A stretch of 64,000 nt of DNA from Argentina anserina (Eukaryota; Streptophyta; Magnoliopsida; Rosales; Rosaceae): NCBI RefSeq assembly GCF_933775445.1, contig NC_065874.1, positions 2,606,501 to 2,670,500 of the forward strand. Direction: 5' to 3'. The notes under the pieces are model-generated. The model worked only from the letters and a program-made list of their open reading frames with translations, was not told the DNA's origin and searched no databases. Shown here in pieces: positions 1-11,700 of this stretch. Position numbers and translations under genes: made by a program. Every line of letters begins with the position of its first letter. The first letter of the stretch is position 1.

Positions 1-1244
1 ATGGACATCCCACCGTAAGAGTTAAGACTAAACTCAATAGTAAAACTAAGCACACACAGAATCACCTGAATTTGATGGCAAAATCCCTAAATTAGGCTAA
101 TATATCTTAAGAGCATGGTGATTTCTCTATGTTGATCTCTGAAGTCCTGAAGCTGAGCAGTTACTCTTCTCGCAAAATTCAATATATACACGTAACTAAA
201 AAAAAAGGTAAAGTAACTGCTAGAGAAAGAAGAAACAAGGCTTGTACAAGTAATTCAATAAAACATAGTTAATTCAGTTTCAATTTACATTACTAGAAAA
301 CCATTAAATAACGAGCCCCAAACCTGTAAAATCCAGTCCTGCAACCCAAAGTGTTGCATGCAAACAATAAAATTCAAAAACAACTTACATCAAGCACAAA
401 TTGACCAGGAACATGAATTAGAAGCATGTCTTAGAAATTTGAGTACCGAGTTTCAATTAGCAACTACATACACAGGATGACTAATGAGACTTACTATTGT
501 TTGAAGAATCTGAAAACAAACTACCAGCAATATAAGTCAACATCAGAACCACACTTTTTTTTCTGTTACCATTCTTTTTGTTTCTAAGTTTATTGAAAAT
601 GAAATTCCAGAGTCAGCCAATTCTCAATCAGTAAAATAGCATATGAAAATTATACCGTATATTCCAAAGATACTGATCACTCACATCTGTGCTTATCCGG
701 TGGATGTATGAAGCTGTCGTTTTGTAACACAATGATCTCAAAATAAAAAGCAGAAGCCCCATATAGTATATAAATTTCACCCACACCGAAACATTCATAA
801 ACCTTGTCACCACCAGCAGGGAAGAATTTTAGCAATGAAATAATTAAGAACGGCCTTGATGAACTAAAATACAGAAGTCTGGCATTTTACTAAATTTCAC
901 TTGACCAAATTTCAATTTCTAAGGGGTATCTTCCGTGCAAGGAAAGAATAAAGTCTGTTTATGAAAGTAGAAAGTAACAGAAGAACTACATTTTAGTCAG
1001 GGCTACATTTTACCACACAATTAGTCAGGACTACATTTTACCACTAGATAAAGTGAAATAGAAGTAAGAGGAGCTAATCTATCAGCAATGCTTCTTTTTA
1101 AGAAAACTAACTTTCCACAGTAATTCAGTTCTACTTATGTTTCATTAAATAATACATAAAAAAAGGATCTCCACAAACTGTCCATCTCAAGTTAGTAAGA
1201 TGAGTATGAAACTGTGCAAAAGAAAACGCACTTGGCCTAATATC
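1..1244. other. Downstream flank of the FES1-like gene, no gene seen
   Basis: AT-rich sequence without a convincing exon on either strand. It lies downstream of the minus-strand stop codon at 1245-1247 and probably holds that gene's 3' UTR. The longest open frame (61 codons, 628-813, minus) has no recognisable content. Confidence 0.5.
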
Positions 1245-4200
1245 TCAGGTTTTGCCATATCTTTCAATATATCCCTGCAGTGAAATAAGTAATTGTCAGA
1301 TTCCCCAAAAGATTACATCGGAAACATAGGATCTGCATCCTTACAAAGCTACATTCTAGCCAAGAAAAGAAAAGTTGCTAACCTCAACAAGCTTTGATAT
1401 TTTTGGACGGCAAGCAGACAAGTATTGCGTAACTGCTTCTATGGTTGGTGGGATTTGTTGGGGCTGAAAAGCACTGATAATCTTGTCTACTGCTTTCTTA
1501 ACTATCTTATTGTGTGCATCCTTGCTGAGAGTACCTTCACGCCATTTTGGTTTCAACAACTCTTTCACTAATTCTATAAGAGCACCCCGGAATTGCCTCA
1601 TTTCTTTTGACTCTTGTTGTACATCCCCATCTGTTAAATGCCCAACTTCTTCTTCATTAGTTTCTCTACATCTATCTACTTTAATGTCCCTTTGGTGACT
1701 AGAACCATCACTGTGACGTCTAGAATCACCATGCATACTGATTCTGTTTAAATTTGTACTACCTTTGACTTGAGAGTGGCCCAAGGGATTCTCGTCTTTA
1801 GTCAAGGTTCCATTTTGGTAGACAACAGAAGTTCCCACTGTCTCTGCTTCATTTACAGGTGAATTAGGGTCACGTGTATAGCAGCTGTTATCTAATACCT
1901 TCTCATTATGTGAAGACATAGAGTTCGTATCAGCATCACAAGCTGGATGGAGAGTCCCACTGCCAGTTTCAGCAAGTACTTTCGGATGCAGTTTTTTCCC
2001 AATGATTGCCCCATCAGAGTGAAAAGAAGCTTCAAAGGAGTTTTTCAGTAACTTGGGTAACTCAATGCTACCACGAAGAGGGTCATACTGCTTTGGTGAA
2101 AACGAAGGAAAAGCAGAAGGAAGGATTAAAGATGGCCGGAAGGGTTCTGATGGCTCCCATTTGTTTGAAGAAATTTGTGAGACGCCGGTTGGGGGATAAT
2201 TATTCAGTTCAGAATTAGTGAAGGGAGAAGAGCTTTTCAGAAAGGCAGATGGTCTAGTATAAGCATTATAATCCCTATTGCTGCCTAAGAGCTTTTTAGA
2301 ACTCAGAGGATTTGCATCTAAACTGGAATAACTTGCACGCAATGAAAATCCAGTACAATTTGAAGTACGGCCACTGGGGAACAAGCCAGTAGCTTTAACA
2401 GTATTTGAGTTTAGTGAATGGCTCACAAGTGGTGAAGTATGATCACCGTGCACACGTTGTATCCGAACTCCAGTCAGGTCCTCCAAACTGCTCGAATGAG
2501 AAGAGGTATTTCCTGTAGCATACCTGCCTGATGACACAATAGATGCATTTGAAAAAGGAAAGAAATAGGATGATACATGCCCAGCACAAAACCATCTGTA
2601 AACATAACATTACCTTTTTTATTAGGTGACTTGTTATAATCATCAGCAAGCCAATTTCGTATCCGACCCTCCTTTTCCACATCCTTATAGGAAGTAAGAA
2701 ATGCTAGATCATCTGTACGCAAGTGCAATTTCTGCACATCAGAGGAATCACCCTTGTAGGAGGTGAGAAATGCTAGATCATCTTTGGGTAAGTGCAATTT
2801 CTGCACATCAGAGGAATCACCCACATTTGATTCCTCACGTTGAACTGATTGAAGCTGATGGTTTCTTAAGATTCCTTGATTCAAGGAAAACGGAAAACTA
2901 TTTCCGCTGGAAGAAGCTAGTGGGTCATGAAAAGCAGGCAATCTTGATCTCTCAGGTATGTCTCTCAGACCTGTTAGAAAATAAAGTTTTTATAGGAAAT
3001 TCATTGGAGCATACTCATTTGAAATTAATTCCCGAGAAAAAAATACTATACCTTCATCACCCCTGACTTCTTTACTGCAGCTTGCAGAAGCAACATCTCC
3101 TTCAGGATGTGGATAACTATTCATTGGACTATCTTTGGTATGTATGAACCTACATGAAGCACCTCTAATGCACCAACCTTTTGCATAAAAGTCGCATACA
3201 ATTGCTGGGCGCTTGTTTGGATCACTAGTCTCAGCAACAGGAGACCTTATATGTGTCCCTCTATTAGAAGCAGCTGATCCGGACAACCTAACAGAATAAA
3301 ATATAAGATTTAATGAGAAAAGTAGGCATCTGACCACCAGAAAAATGAAATCTACCGATGACATTATGCCAGCAACCTATATGATGAGTAAATTTAAAAG
3401 TACTGTCTTCGGATCTTTGATATGGGAAAAATCAAAAGTATATTTGGCAGGGATGCAATCTCACCTTGATTCTATTTGCTTTCCATCATTTGTGGGCTGT
3501 AAAACGTGTTTTATCTCATCATCTGAATTGATAACACCCTTGGCATTAGCATGTGAATCAGTAAGGCGTGTAGATGTTTTCTTTCCTGAAAGAATCCCAG
3601 CATCATTTCTAGCAAATTCTTGGCTTCTATAGTCTCCAGCACGAGCAAAAAAATTATGAGACTTCAACCGTAATGCCTCATTTGAAGTACCACAAAAATT
3701 GGAATTACTCGTACTTTCTTCCACATCAAGAACGTTAGATGGCGGCCCTGCTTCAGCTTTCCCCCGAGTAGAAGAGCCTGGTCCCAAGTGCCCGCCCAGT
3801 CCCTCATACTTTGTATCTTTTTGTCTCTCATCTATACAGATCAAAAGTATATATAATCAAAAGAATGCCGAACGCGCAGTCTACTTTAACAGCCAAAGGC
3901 CGATGACAGGGATATTCAAGTGAAACATGAGCTGAATGTTTGACATAACCACCTACAACTACATCATTCTAGCACATACTACATAAGCAAACAGGTTTCT
4001 GTTCAATCGAGTAGAACACTCCAGCAAAGCCGAAACAATCAAACCGAAAACTTGAAACTCCACAACCTACATTACCTAGTTTTTCATCTCAATATCGATT
4101 CCTCATATGAAGAAACTCCTCCTAGTCCATACCACACACAACACAGTTAATTGATTTCCGATATTGCACTAAACCCTATCTGCCTAAAATTTAACCTATA

Positions 4201-4480
4201 CCACATGAGCCTATGCTAAATTGAACCATTAGAAATCTGAATCAAAAACAGTATTGGAATTCTTATATATACATATATCAAAATTGAATAACAATTGAAG
4301 GTCAGGAGCAAAGTAACAACCTCTAGGGTGAACATGAATCGGCGAATTTGAGATATCCATGTCAACTTCGTCCCTCTGTTCTTCGAGCTCCTGGTCCACT
4401 TGTTCGAGCTCTTCGGGGTCTTCGTCGTCGTCGGAGAGTTGCGCGAGCGCCGTAGATTGGACGTCATCGGAGACAGGCAT
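1245..4480 (-). CDS. FES1: CCCH zinc finger protein, FRIGIDA-ESSENTIAL 1-like, six exons
   Basis: Exons in coding order: 4480-4321, 3831-3465, 3287-3052, 2970-2614, 2527-1383, 1274-1245. All junctions are GT-AG, the phases agree, and the product is 764 residues. The N-terminus is acidic (Asp/Glu-rich). One zinc finger of form C-x7-C-x5-C-x3-H lies near residues 207-226 (core GWCIRGASCRFIH). A WEPSEPF motif and a conserved C-terminal block (LLKPKWREGTLSKDAHN, then IVKKAVDKI) match my memory of Arabidopsis FES1, including the tiny last exon ending GYIERYGKT. Known role of the family: nuclear partner of FRIGIDA in FLC activation and winter-annual flowering; a role in RNA or transcription here is inferred. 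A (CT)n tract at about 4564-4592 lies just upstream, probably in the 5' UTR. Exon 4 carries an internal 23-residue duplication. The related C3H38-type proteins share the C-terminal block, but the WEPSEPF motif favours FES1. Confidence 0.85.
2687..2824 (-). repeat. 69-bp in-frame tandem duplication in FES1 exon 4
   Basis: Two adjacent copies with an exact 69-nt spacing (the shared 14-mer AGAAATGCTAGATC occurs at 2697 and 2766). They encode two 23-residue units, each beginning GDSSDVQKLHL and ending DDLAFLTSYK, differing mainly at the central residues PK versus RT. The unit length is a multiple of three, so the frame is kept. Confidence 0.9.
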
Positions 4481-4559
4481 TATCGGCGGCGGTAGGATAG
4501 AGAGGGCGGCGGGTGAGGCTGAGAAGTGAGCTCTGGTTTTATTTCAGTGATCTCCGTTG

Positions 4560-4563
<4 letters not shown>

Positions 4564-4592
<29 letters not shown>
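4564..4592. repeat. (CT)n microsatellite in the FES1 5' flank
   Basis: Uninterrupted CT dinucleotides. On the gene strand this is a GA tract about 85-110 bases upstream of the start codon, a usual position for plant 5' UTR GA repeats, which can bind BPC/GAGA factors (family knowledge). Confidence 0.85.
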
Positions 4593-4594
<2 letters not shown>

Positions 4595-5478
4595 GTCTTC
4601 TCCGTTTTGGCCTTCCTTTACAAATACAAGCTGTACGTAAATACACCCTTTTAATTCATCAGTATTTAATTATTTATTATGGAAAAACGCAATTATGCAA
4701 TTATTCTCTTCTTGTTTTTTTTCTTTTTGGGGTTTGGGCACACTTCCTAATTCTGTTGTGAATGTTAATGTTGAGCCTAATCAATCTGAAAAACTTGGCA
4801 AGAACTGCTAAGATCTGATGTTGTGGTTGTAGATGAAATCAAAACATCAATAGATTGTTGAACGCTAATATATTATGAAAATATAACAATTTTTTGTATT
4901 TTCAAAGTTTGTTTTAAACTCTTACAAAAGAGCCGCAACCTATTATTCATATATGTATAGCGTAATAAAAAGTGTTTAGTTATAGAGCTTTCCTTTAACC
5001 ATGGTTTTGAGCTTCCTATTATGTTTTCAAGTTTGGATATTTAATTTTATTGATTTACTTCTCTAAAGTGATGAATGATAGAATGGGGACTTTTGAAATG
5101 TAGACGTGATTCTTGCTCTACTTAGTCTACTATAATGGGAAGACTTGCGTATTGTTGCCATTGACTATGTTTTTTATTTGGACAATGACTTGGATCTAAT
5201 CAAGTCGACAGGGTTGCAAGACCAAGACCAAGACCGTGGAGCACAGTTGCTTATACGCCGATTATTGTAAATTTGTAATGAATCCCACGAAGCCCATTTC
5301 ATTGTAAGCTTTAGAAAAGAAATGCATTATGTTCTCTACTCCACACTTATCTTCTAGTTTTGCTTTTAAGCCCACTGCCCACAAGTTCACAACAACCTGA
5401 AAAACGTTTAGGTATAATGATTGGGCTGTTACGGTGGATTAGAAATTGTAATGTATTAGTTTCGCAACTCTAGTGAAT
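4593..5478. other. Intergenic, no gene seen
   Basis: AT-rich spacer between the FES1-like promoter and the nested transposon cluster. No coding frame, RNA gene or clear repeat was recognised. Confidence 0.5.
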
Positions 5479-5494
5479 AACAAGATACATACAT

Positions 5495-6059
5495 AAAGGC
5501 AAAGGTAACCTGCAAGGATATATGTTCTTAGCCTAAAGACCATATACAGTGAGAGAAAAACCTAGAGGTCTTCCCACCTGTCTAGGCAAGCCCCTTCGCC
5601 GTCGTTGGACATGCCACTGTGGCTCCACGTGGGCCTGGTTTGTTGCCGGATCTCTTATACTTTTGGGGGATTGCGGCGGAAGTTAATTAGGTGATGGAGA
5701 GGCAGGGGCTGTTGTTGGCTGCTCATTGTCCTTGCTTGGACGGTTTGCTCGGCAGCCAAGCGGTGATGTGTTCGTGGTGTTTTGGCGAGGGTTTGATCAG
5801 ATATATTGGATTTGTGGGGGTGTTAGGGTCTCATATCTATTGTCATCTCCATTATGTCACCATTGTTTTAAAGCAAATAAAGTCGCCATTAGCGTGGTAC
5901 TCTTTGCTAGTTGGTGTCTTATTGAGTACTTGTTTGTAGGGATTTTTGATATTATGTCAGGTATTTGTTATCAAGGGTTTAGGCTTCACGCCCCCTGTAT
6001 TCGACAGTTTCATTAATGAAGGCTTGAGGGTAACCGCACTAGCCCTCCCATAAAAAAAA
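5495..6059 (+). mobile_element. Non-LTR retroelement remnant (about 565 bp) with poly-A tail
   Basis: A perfect 16-bp direct repeat, AACAAGATACATACAT, occurs at 5479-5494 and again at 7205-7220. The first copy is followed by about 565 bp that ends in an A run at 6052-6059. A poly-A tail next to a long target-site duplication is the signature of LINE or SINE integration. The second copy of the duplication now lies beyond the TIR element that entered the A tail. No reverse transcriptase frame is visible, so it is a 5'-truncated LINE or a non-autonomous copy. Confidence 0.65.
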
Positions 6060-6120
6060 GGCATAAATGCCGATTTGCACCCTAAATTTGGCCGAAATTA
6101 TCAATTTGCACTCTGAGCTT

Positions 6121-6290
6121 GCATTTAAATCAATTTACCTCCTAAACTTGGTAAAAATTGCCGATTTACACATCGAACTTGTATTTGAGTCAATTTACCT
6201 CCTAAACTTGGTAAAAATTTCCGATTTACACACCGAACTTGTATTTGAGTCAATTTACCTCCTAAACTTGGTAAAAATTGCCGATTTGCA
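6121..6290. repeat. 60-bp tandem repeat inside the left MULE arm
   Basis: Three units with an exact 60-bp period, each containing CAATTTACCTCCTAAACTTG followed by GTAAAAATT and CCGATTT. The inverted right arm (about 7030-7160) carries two units, so the arms differ in copy number. Confidence 0.85.
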
Positions 6291-6549
6291 CCACATCCGT
6301 TAAATTTAACTGTTTTATCCAATTTTGCGTCACATGTCATGCACATGAGGGGTAATGTTGTCATTTTCTATTTATATTTTTCTTAAAAACAAATAAAAAT
6401 ATTCTTTAAAATGAGGATTATTTTGTTAATCAAATTATTTATTTACATCTTTTTTTCTACCTACTTAACCCTACTTTGAATTATATATTCAATATACCCA
6501 CCCATTCAAATAGTGTGTTGTGTATAAATATATTTTTATATGTACACAT

Positions 6550-6764
6550 TGTTGGAGGATGAACAAAACGAGAATAATAACGACGTAATAGAACAGAACG
6601 TAATCGTTTATTGATTGATAACGAGGCCAATATATAGGCATTACATAACCACAATCCCGTAGAATTCGGAGTCCTAATCTATTATAGAGATGCGAATCTA
6701 TCTAACAGGAAACCTAATAAGGCTAAGACACACACAATGGTAGAATAGTAATTCTCTCGGAACA
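6550..6764 (-). mobile_element. Solo LTR, probably Copia type (215 bp)
   Basis: The segment begins TGTTGGAGGATG and ends CTCTCGGAACA, that is TG...CA termini. The 5-bp flanks CACAT (6545-6549) and CAAAT (6765-6769) match at four of five positions. Read on the minus strand it contains CTATATATTGGCCTC, then AATAAA, and ends CATCCTCCAACA, a layout typical of short Copia LTRs. No internal retrotransposon domain follows, so it is a solo LTR. Confidence 0.65.
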
Positions 6765-7220
6765 CAAATTTATTTTTAATTTTCAATGTATTTATTTATT
6801 TATATTTTTTCTAATATCTTTTAACATACCAGATCACATCAAATAATAAATATATAAATCAATAACATGTTTCGAAAAAATAAACATTGTAGCAAGTGTT
6901 CCTCTTAAGTAATTTTATTAATTTATTTCATTATTCAATATGAATAAATATATAATGACAATACTTCCCCTTAAATACATGACATGTGACGCAAAATTGG
7001 ATAGAAACAGTTAAATTTAACGGATGAGGTGCAAATCGGCAATTTTTACTATGTTTATGAGGTAAATTGACTCAAATACAAATTCGGGGTGTAAATCGGT
7101 AATTTTACCAAGTTTAGGAGGTAAATTGACTCAAATACAAGTTCGGGGTGCAAATTGACAATTTCAGCCAAATTTAGATGCAAATCGACATTTATGCCTA
7201 AAAAAACAAGATACATACAT

Positions 7221-8552
7221 CGTTTGTCTGTGTATTTCATAGTTCAGAGTGAGATGGCTGGAAATTAAGTCTAGTTACAACTAACATGGTAAAGGGTTAA
7301 ACAATGCTCTCAAAATAGCTACAGATCTTACTAAAGTTTCAGATGATATGTGTAGACTTCAAGAAGCAAAACAAGCATTAGATACTTAATAGTTGCTCAC
7401 TTAAGGAATAGTTTTTTAAGAGAACGTGAGGAAAATGTGAATCTAATAGTTGAGAATAAAGTAACGATTTTTCAGTTAATATTTCTTATTTTAAAATTAA
7501 TACATGCACTTGAGTACATTAATTTGTCACAATGCCTTAAAATCATCCCGAAAAGTTATATTTTGAAATAATTTGAAAATGTAAGAAACATTTAGACTCT
7601 CTAATCTCTCGCATGAGATCTTAAGTAAACTGAAGAACCAACGTAGGCGTCAACATACACAAAATGAACGATTCATGTTAGTATCTACCATTTAAACATA
7701 AGAAAGTGTCATTTCATAACATCTCAAATGATGTCTCACATGAGTTTCATATGTATGAGGCTATGAGCTATATCATTTTCTCACAATAAAGAACTACAAT
7801 GTGACTCTTAACTTGTCATCAAACCTATACAAACGAACTCAATTCATGGATCCATGTTCACATCATCATAAGGTGGTACCCTTTCAAGTCGGTCCATGCA
7901 ACGTAGACACACAGCCGTCCTATAAGTTGAGTGATTTACCTATCAAACCGATCTCCATTAATGAATTTTTATGATTCATAACTTGTTAGCTGGGTCGGGT
8001 AATACCCGATTGGACCTTTTTATGTTGCTTATTGATCACAAAAGCCAACCTCCGGTGATCGCGCACCGATCCATTCTCAAAGTTCTAGTCAACGATCACC
8101 AAAGTCAACATTTCCAGAAGTATGCACTAAAACCCACGACCATCCTCCGCCGTCCAGATCAATCCCCGTCGTTAAAACGACAATAAATCACTCCATCAAA
8201 TCACTAATTGAAGCATAACAATGACATCAACGTAAATCCAAAATTCCCCTAATTTTAATACACCCAATGATTCCACCCCCCCCCCCCCCCACTCCACACC
8301 ACGTTACCGCGCTCACGTGCTTTTGGCCTAGCGTACCGCCTTAAACGACGCCGTTTAACCTTCCCCATCATAATATAGTGGGTCCCACTTCTCCATCACA
8401 CCATAAAAGAATCCGTAAAAACCAATCCGACGGTGAAGCTCCGTGAAACTCCACTGAGATCCGCCACACTGTAACACGACCGCGTCATCACGAGTCCACA
8501 AAGCCAAGAAAATTATGACCGACTGTAATTACTAGTGGCACACACGTCCAAT
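7221..8552. other. Intergenic and RLP4 promoter region
   Basis: No gene seen. It contains a poly-C run at about 8275-8290 and, from about 8320, a more GC-rich stretch that should be the RLP4 core promoter. Confidence 0.5.
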
Positions 8553-8591
8553 CTATCTCTCTCTCTCTCTCAATCTCTCTCTCTCTCTCTA
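8553..8591. repeat. (CT)n microsatellite, RLP4 5' UTR or promoter
   Basis: Two CT-dinucleotide runs separated by a short AAT interruption, about 140-170 bp upstream of the RLP4 start codon. Confidence 0.8.
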
Positions 8592-8726
8592 AAGCTCTCA
8601 GAGAGAAAAAAAAGCGAAGCAAAAGCTGAGAGTGAAGAACGAGAATGCTGAGAGTGAAGACGAAAGAAGAAAAGGCGAGGCCGCGTGAGTAGTACTTACC
8701 GTGTGGTTGCAGTAACACCTTAAGCA

Positions 8727-11700
8727 ATGGTGAGGCCGATTCGTCTTCTTCATCTTCATCGTCTTCTTCAGTGGCTTCTCATCTTCTGCTCCGTTTTCTC
8801 TTCGGCTTCGGCCAAGCATGGTGAGTAGCTCAACAGCTTTCTGATTTCTCTTCAATTTTGATTGCTCTTGAATTCTGGATGCGTAATTTCAGTGGCATTG
8901 AGATGAATTTAAATTTAGGTTGATGGTTGAGCTCTTAGTGTGATTCTTAGTTTAATTTTTGGCGGAGATCTTGTGCTGAATTTTGGCGGTGAATTTTGAT
9001 AAACTTGGAAATGAAATTTTTAGATGTAAAGGGAAAGATTTTGTATGTTTTGTTTAAGAGGAAAAGGAAAGGAATCTGTAATTTTAGTTTTCCAAATTAG
9101 GAACAGAGAAGAGCATAAATCAAAAGATTAAAATAGTTAAACGGATGATTAACTCAGAAGATTGCAAAAATTTATATCTGATTCTGTGCCTATTTACTTA
9201 ATTAGAGCTTGTAATTTTCTCATACCGAGAGTTGAGAAGAGGTCATTGCCGCATGTTTCTTTAGTAAGTTTGGAATTCAATTTCCACGATGAAGATAGCA
9301 TATGTGTATGAAATATGTGTGTATTACTTGATCCTTTACTTTATGTTCTTGTTGTTAATTGGTTTGAGTTTTGGTTTGAACTCGTCTGATGCCGTTTCGA
9401 GTACAGCGCCTTATGCTATGCGCATAAACTGTGGAGCGCGTCATGATGTCCATACAGCACCAACCAATACACTGTGGTATAGGGATTTTGGATATACAGG
9501 GGGAATTCCTACCAATGCCTCCCTCCCAAGTTATGTCAGTCCTCATCTTGATACGCTCAGATATTTTCCACTGTCTGAAGGGCCTGAGAATTGTTATGTT
9601 ATCAAGAATGTTCCTAAAGGGCGTTACTCAGTGAGGATATTCTTTGGATCGGTTGTATCTAAAAGCGATGATCTTGAACCCTTGTTTGATATTTCTGTTG
9701 AGGGTACTCTGATTACTTCGCTAAAATCAGGTTGGAGCAACGAGGATGAACAGGTTTTTGCTGAAGCTCAAGTGCTTCTTGCAGATGGCTCTGTTTCTAT
9801 CTGCTTTCATAGCACTGGTCATGGTGACCCAGCAATCCTTGCCATTGAAATTCTTCAAATTGATGATAAAGCATACCAGTTCAGCCAACACTCAGCTCAA
9901 GGGGTAATTCTTAGAACAGTGTCAAGATTGAGTTGTGGTGATGGAAGGCCAAAGTTTGGTGCTGACTATGGTGGGGATCCGTGGGGTGGTGATAGGTTTT
10001 GGAAACCCAAAAAAAGCTTTGGTCAGAGTGCTGATTCGGCAATATCCACCGAGACCAGCATTAAGCAAGTTTCAAAACCACCTAACTTTTATCCAGCAGG
10101 ACTTTATGAGAGAGCAATCGTGAGCTCCAGCAGTCAGCCCGATTTGGAATATACTGTTGACGTTGATCCTAACAGAAACTATTCAATCTGGTTACACTTT
10201 GCCGAGATAGATCTGAGGATCACTGGTGTAGGTCAGAGGGTATTTGATATTATTATAAATGGAGACATTGCAATCGAAGAGGTGGATGTTATCAAACTGA
10301 GTGGGGACCGATATGCAGCTCTTGTACTCAACACAACTGTTGCGGTCAGTGGGAGGAGTTTGACAATCACCTTGCGACCTACAAAAGGCAATGCTATAAT
10401 CTGTGCGATTGAGATATTTGAAATTCTAGTCGCCGAGTCGAAAACTTTACCAGATGAAGGTATGTATCAGACCCTCATTGTTTTGGCTCTTAATTTTGTC
10501 TGTACCCTTGCGTAGAGTCTTGCAATATTAGTTCACATGCACTCATTTTGTTTATATGTGCTTTGAATATGTTTCATGTAAGCCGTTTCTCTCCTGTGTG
10601 TTTTGTTGTCCGAATCATTATCGTACCAAATCCTAAACCCTGTTGTACTAAGACAAACTGGTAGGCATACACTCTTTGATCTCGTCTCAAATCTTTCAAT
10701 CCTTTGTATAGATTTTTATTAATATATTGTATTTCAGAGCATCTTTTCTAAGCATACCTATTAGAAAAAACAGAAAGCATATATTCGGTTAAAGATATCC
10801 ATTTGCATATCACTTGTGCCCGCCTTTTTTTTTTTCAAGTATTTATATAAAAACGCATGTATTGGTAAGAAACTCTACATAAATTGTTTGAAGTTAATTG
10901 CTTCTTATTGCGGAACAAAAATGCAGTAAAGGCTCTACAGACATTGAAGAGTACGTTAGGGCTCCCCGTACGGTTGGGGTGGAATGGTGATCCTTGCGTT
11001 CCCCAACAGCACCCATGGAGTGGAGCAGATTGCCAGTTTGATAAAAGTACCAGCAGATGGGTTATTGACGGACTGTATGTTCTTGATCTTGTTTCGCATG
11101 TTTCTGTATCTATCTTATATGATATTAAGGATTATTAGCTCTCATTCTATCTTTCCAAAAAAAATTCTTGCAAGTTGTTTCAAAATTGCCTATGTGCTTC
11201 AAATTACTATTCTATATGTTTTCTACGTCAAATAAACTGCATTGTCATTTAGATTGCCTTTCAAGAAACTGTTTCATAAAGGAAATAGTTGTCAACATCC
11301 AGTTTATTGGTTGAACATTTATCCAATCTTTAATTCTACAGGTCTTGTATAACTTGGGCCACTTAAAGAAATATAACCTATCCATAGAGAATATGATACT
11401 TTGGCTATTTCTTGTTTCAACTTTGGTCGTTGATCATGTTTGTTATTTATCACTCGGAATGTGCCTGTTACTATTGTTAAATTCTCCTAGCTTGCCCCCT
11501 CTATAAAGGCATTTGTGAGGCTTTTCACATTAATTAACTATCAATGACCCAACTCTAAAGGCTTACCACCTTTTATAGCTCCCTGTTAATTCTTATTAAA
11601 TTAGTTATTCTGCTAGAGGGGTTATATTGAGGAGTACTAGCAATTGTCACCTTAGTGTGGGGAAAATCTCCTAGTCTAGGTACCTGAATGAGTCTTAATG

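Larger units (their letters stand above)
6060..7198. mobile_element. MULE-like non-autonomous element with long inverted repeats
   Basis: The left end (from 6060, GGCATAAATGCCGATTTGCA) and the right end (to 7198, ...ATCGACATTTATGCC) are inverted repeats of about 245-300 bp. The A-rich flanks TAAAAAAAA (6051-6059) and TAAAAAAAC (7199-7207) form a 9-bp target-site duplication with one mismatch, as expected for Mutator-like elements. Each arm holds tandem 60-bp units, three on the left (6121-6290) and two on the right. There is no transposase frame. A solo LTR sits in the central AT-rich part. Confidence 0.75.

Noticed and set aside
6067..6303. 78-codon frame with repeated SIYLLNLVKI units
   Set aside because: It is the translation of the 60-bp tandem repeat in a transposon arm (60 is a multiple of three), not a repeat protein.
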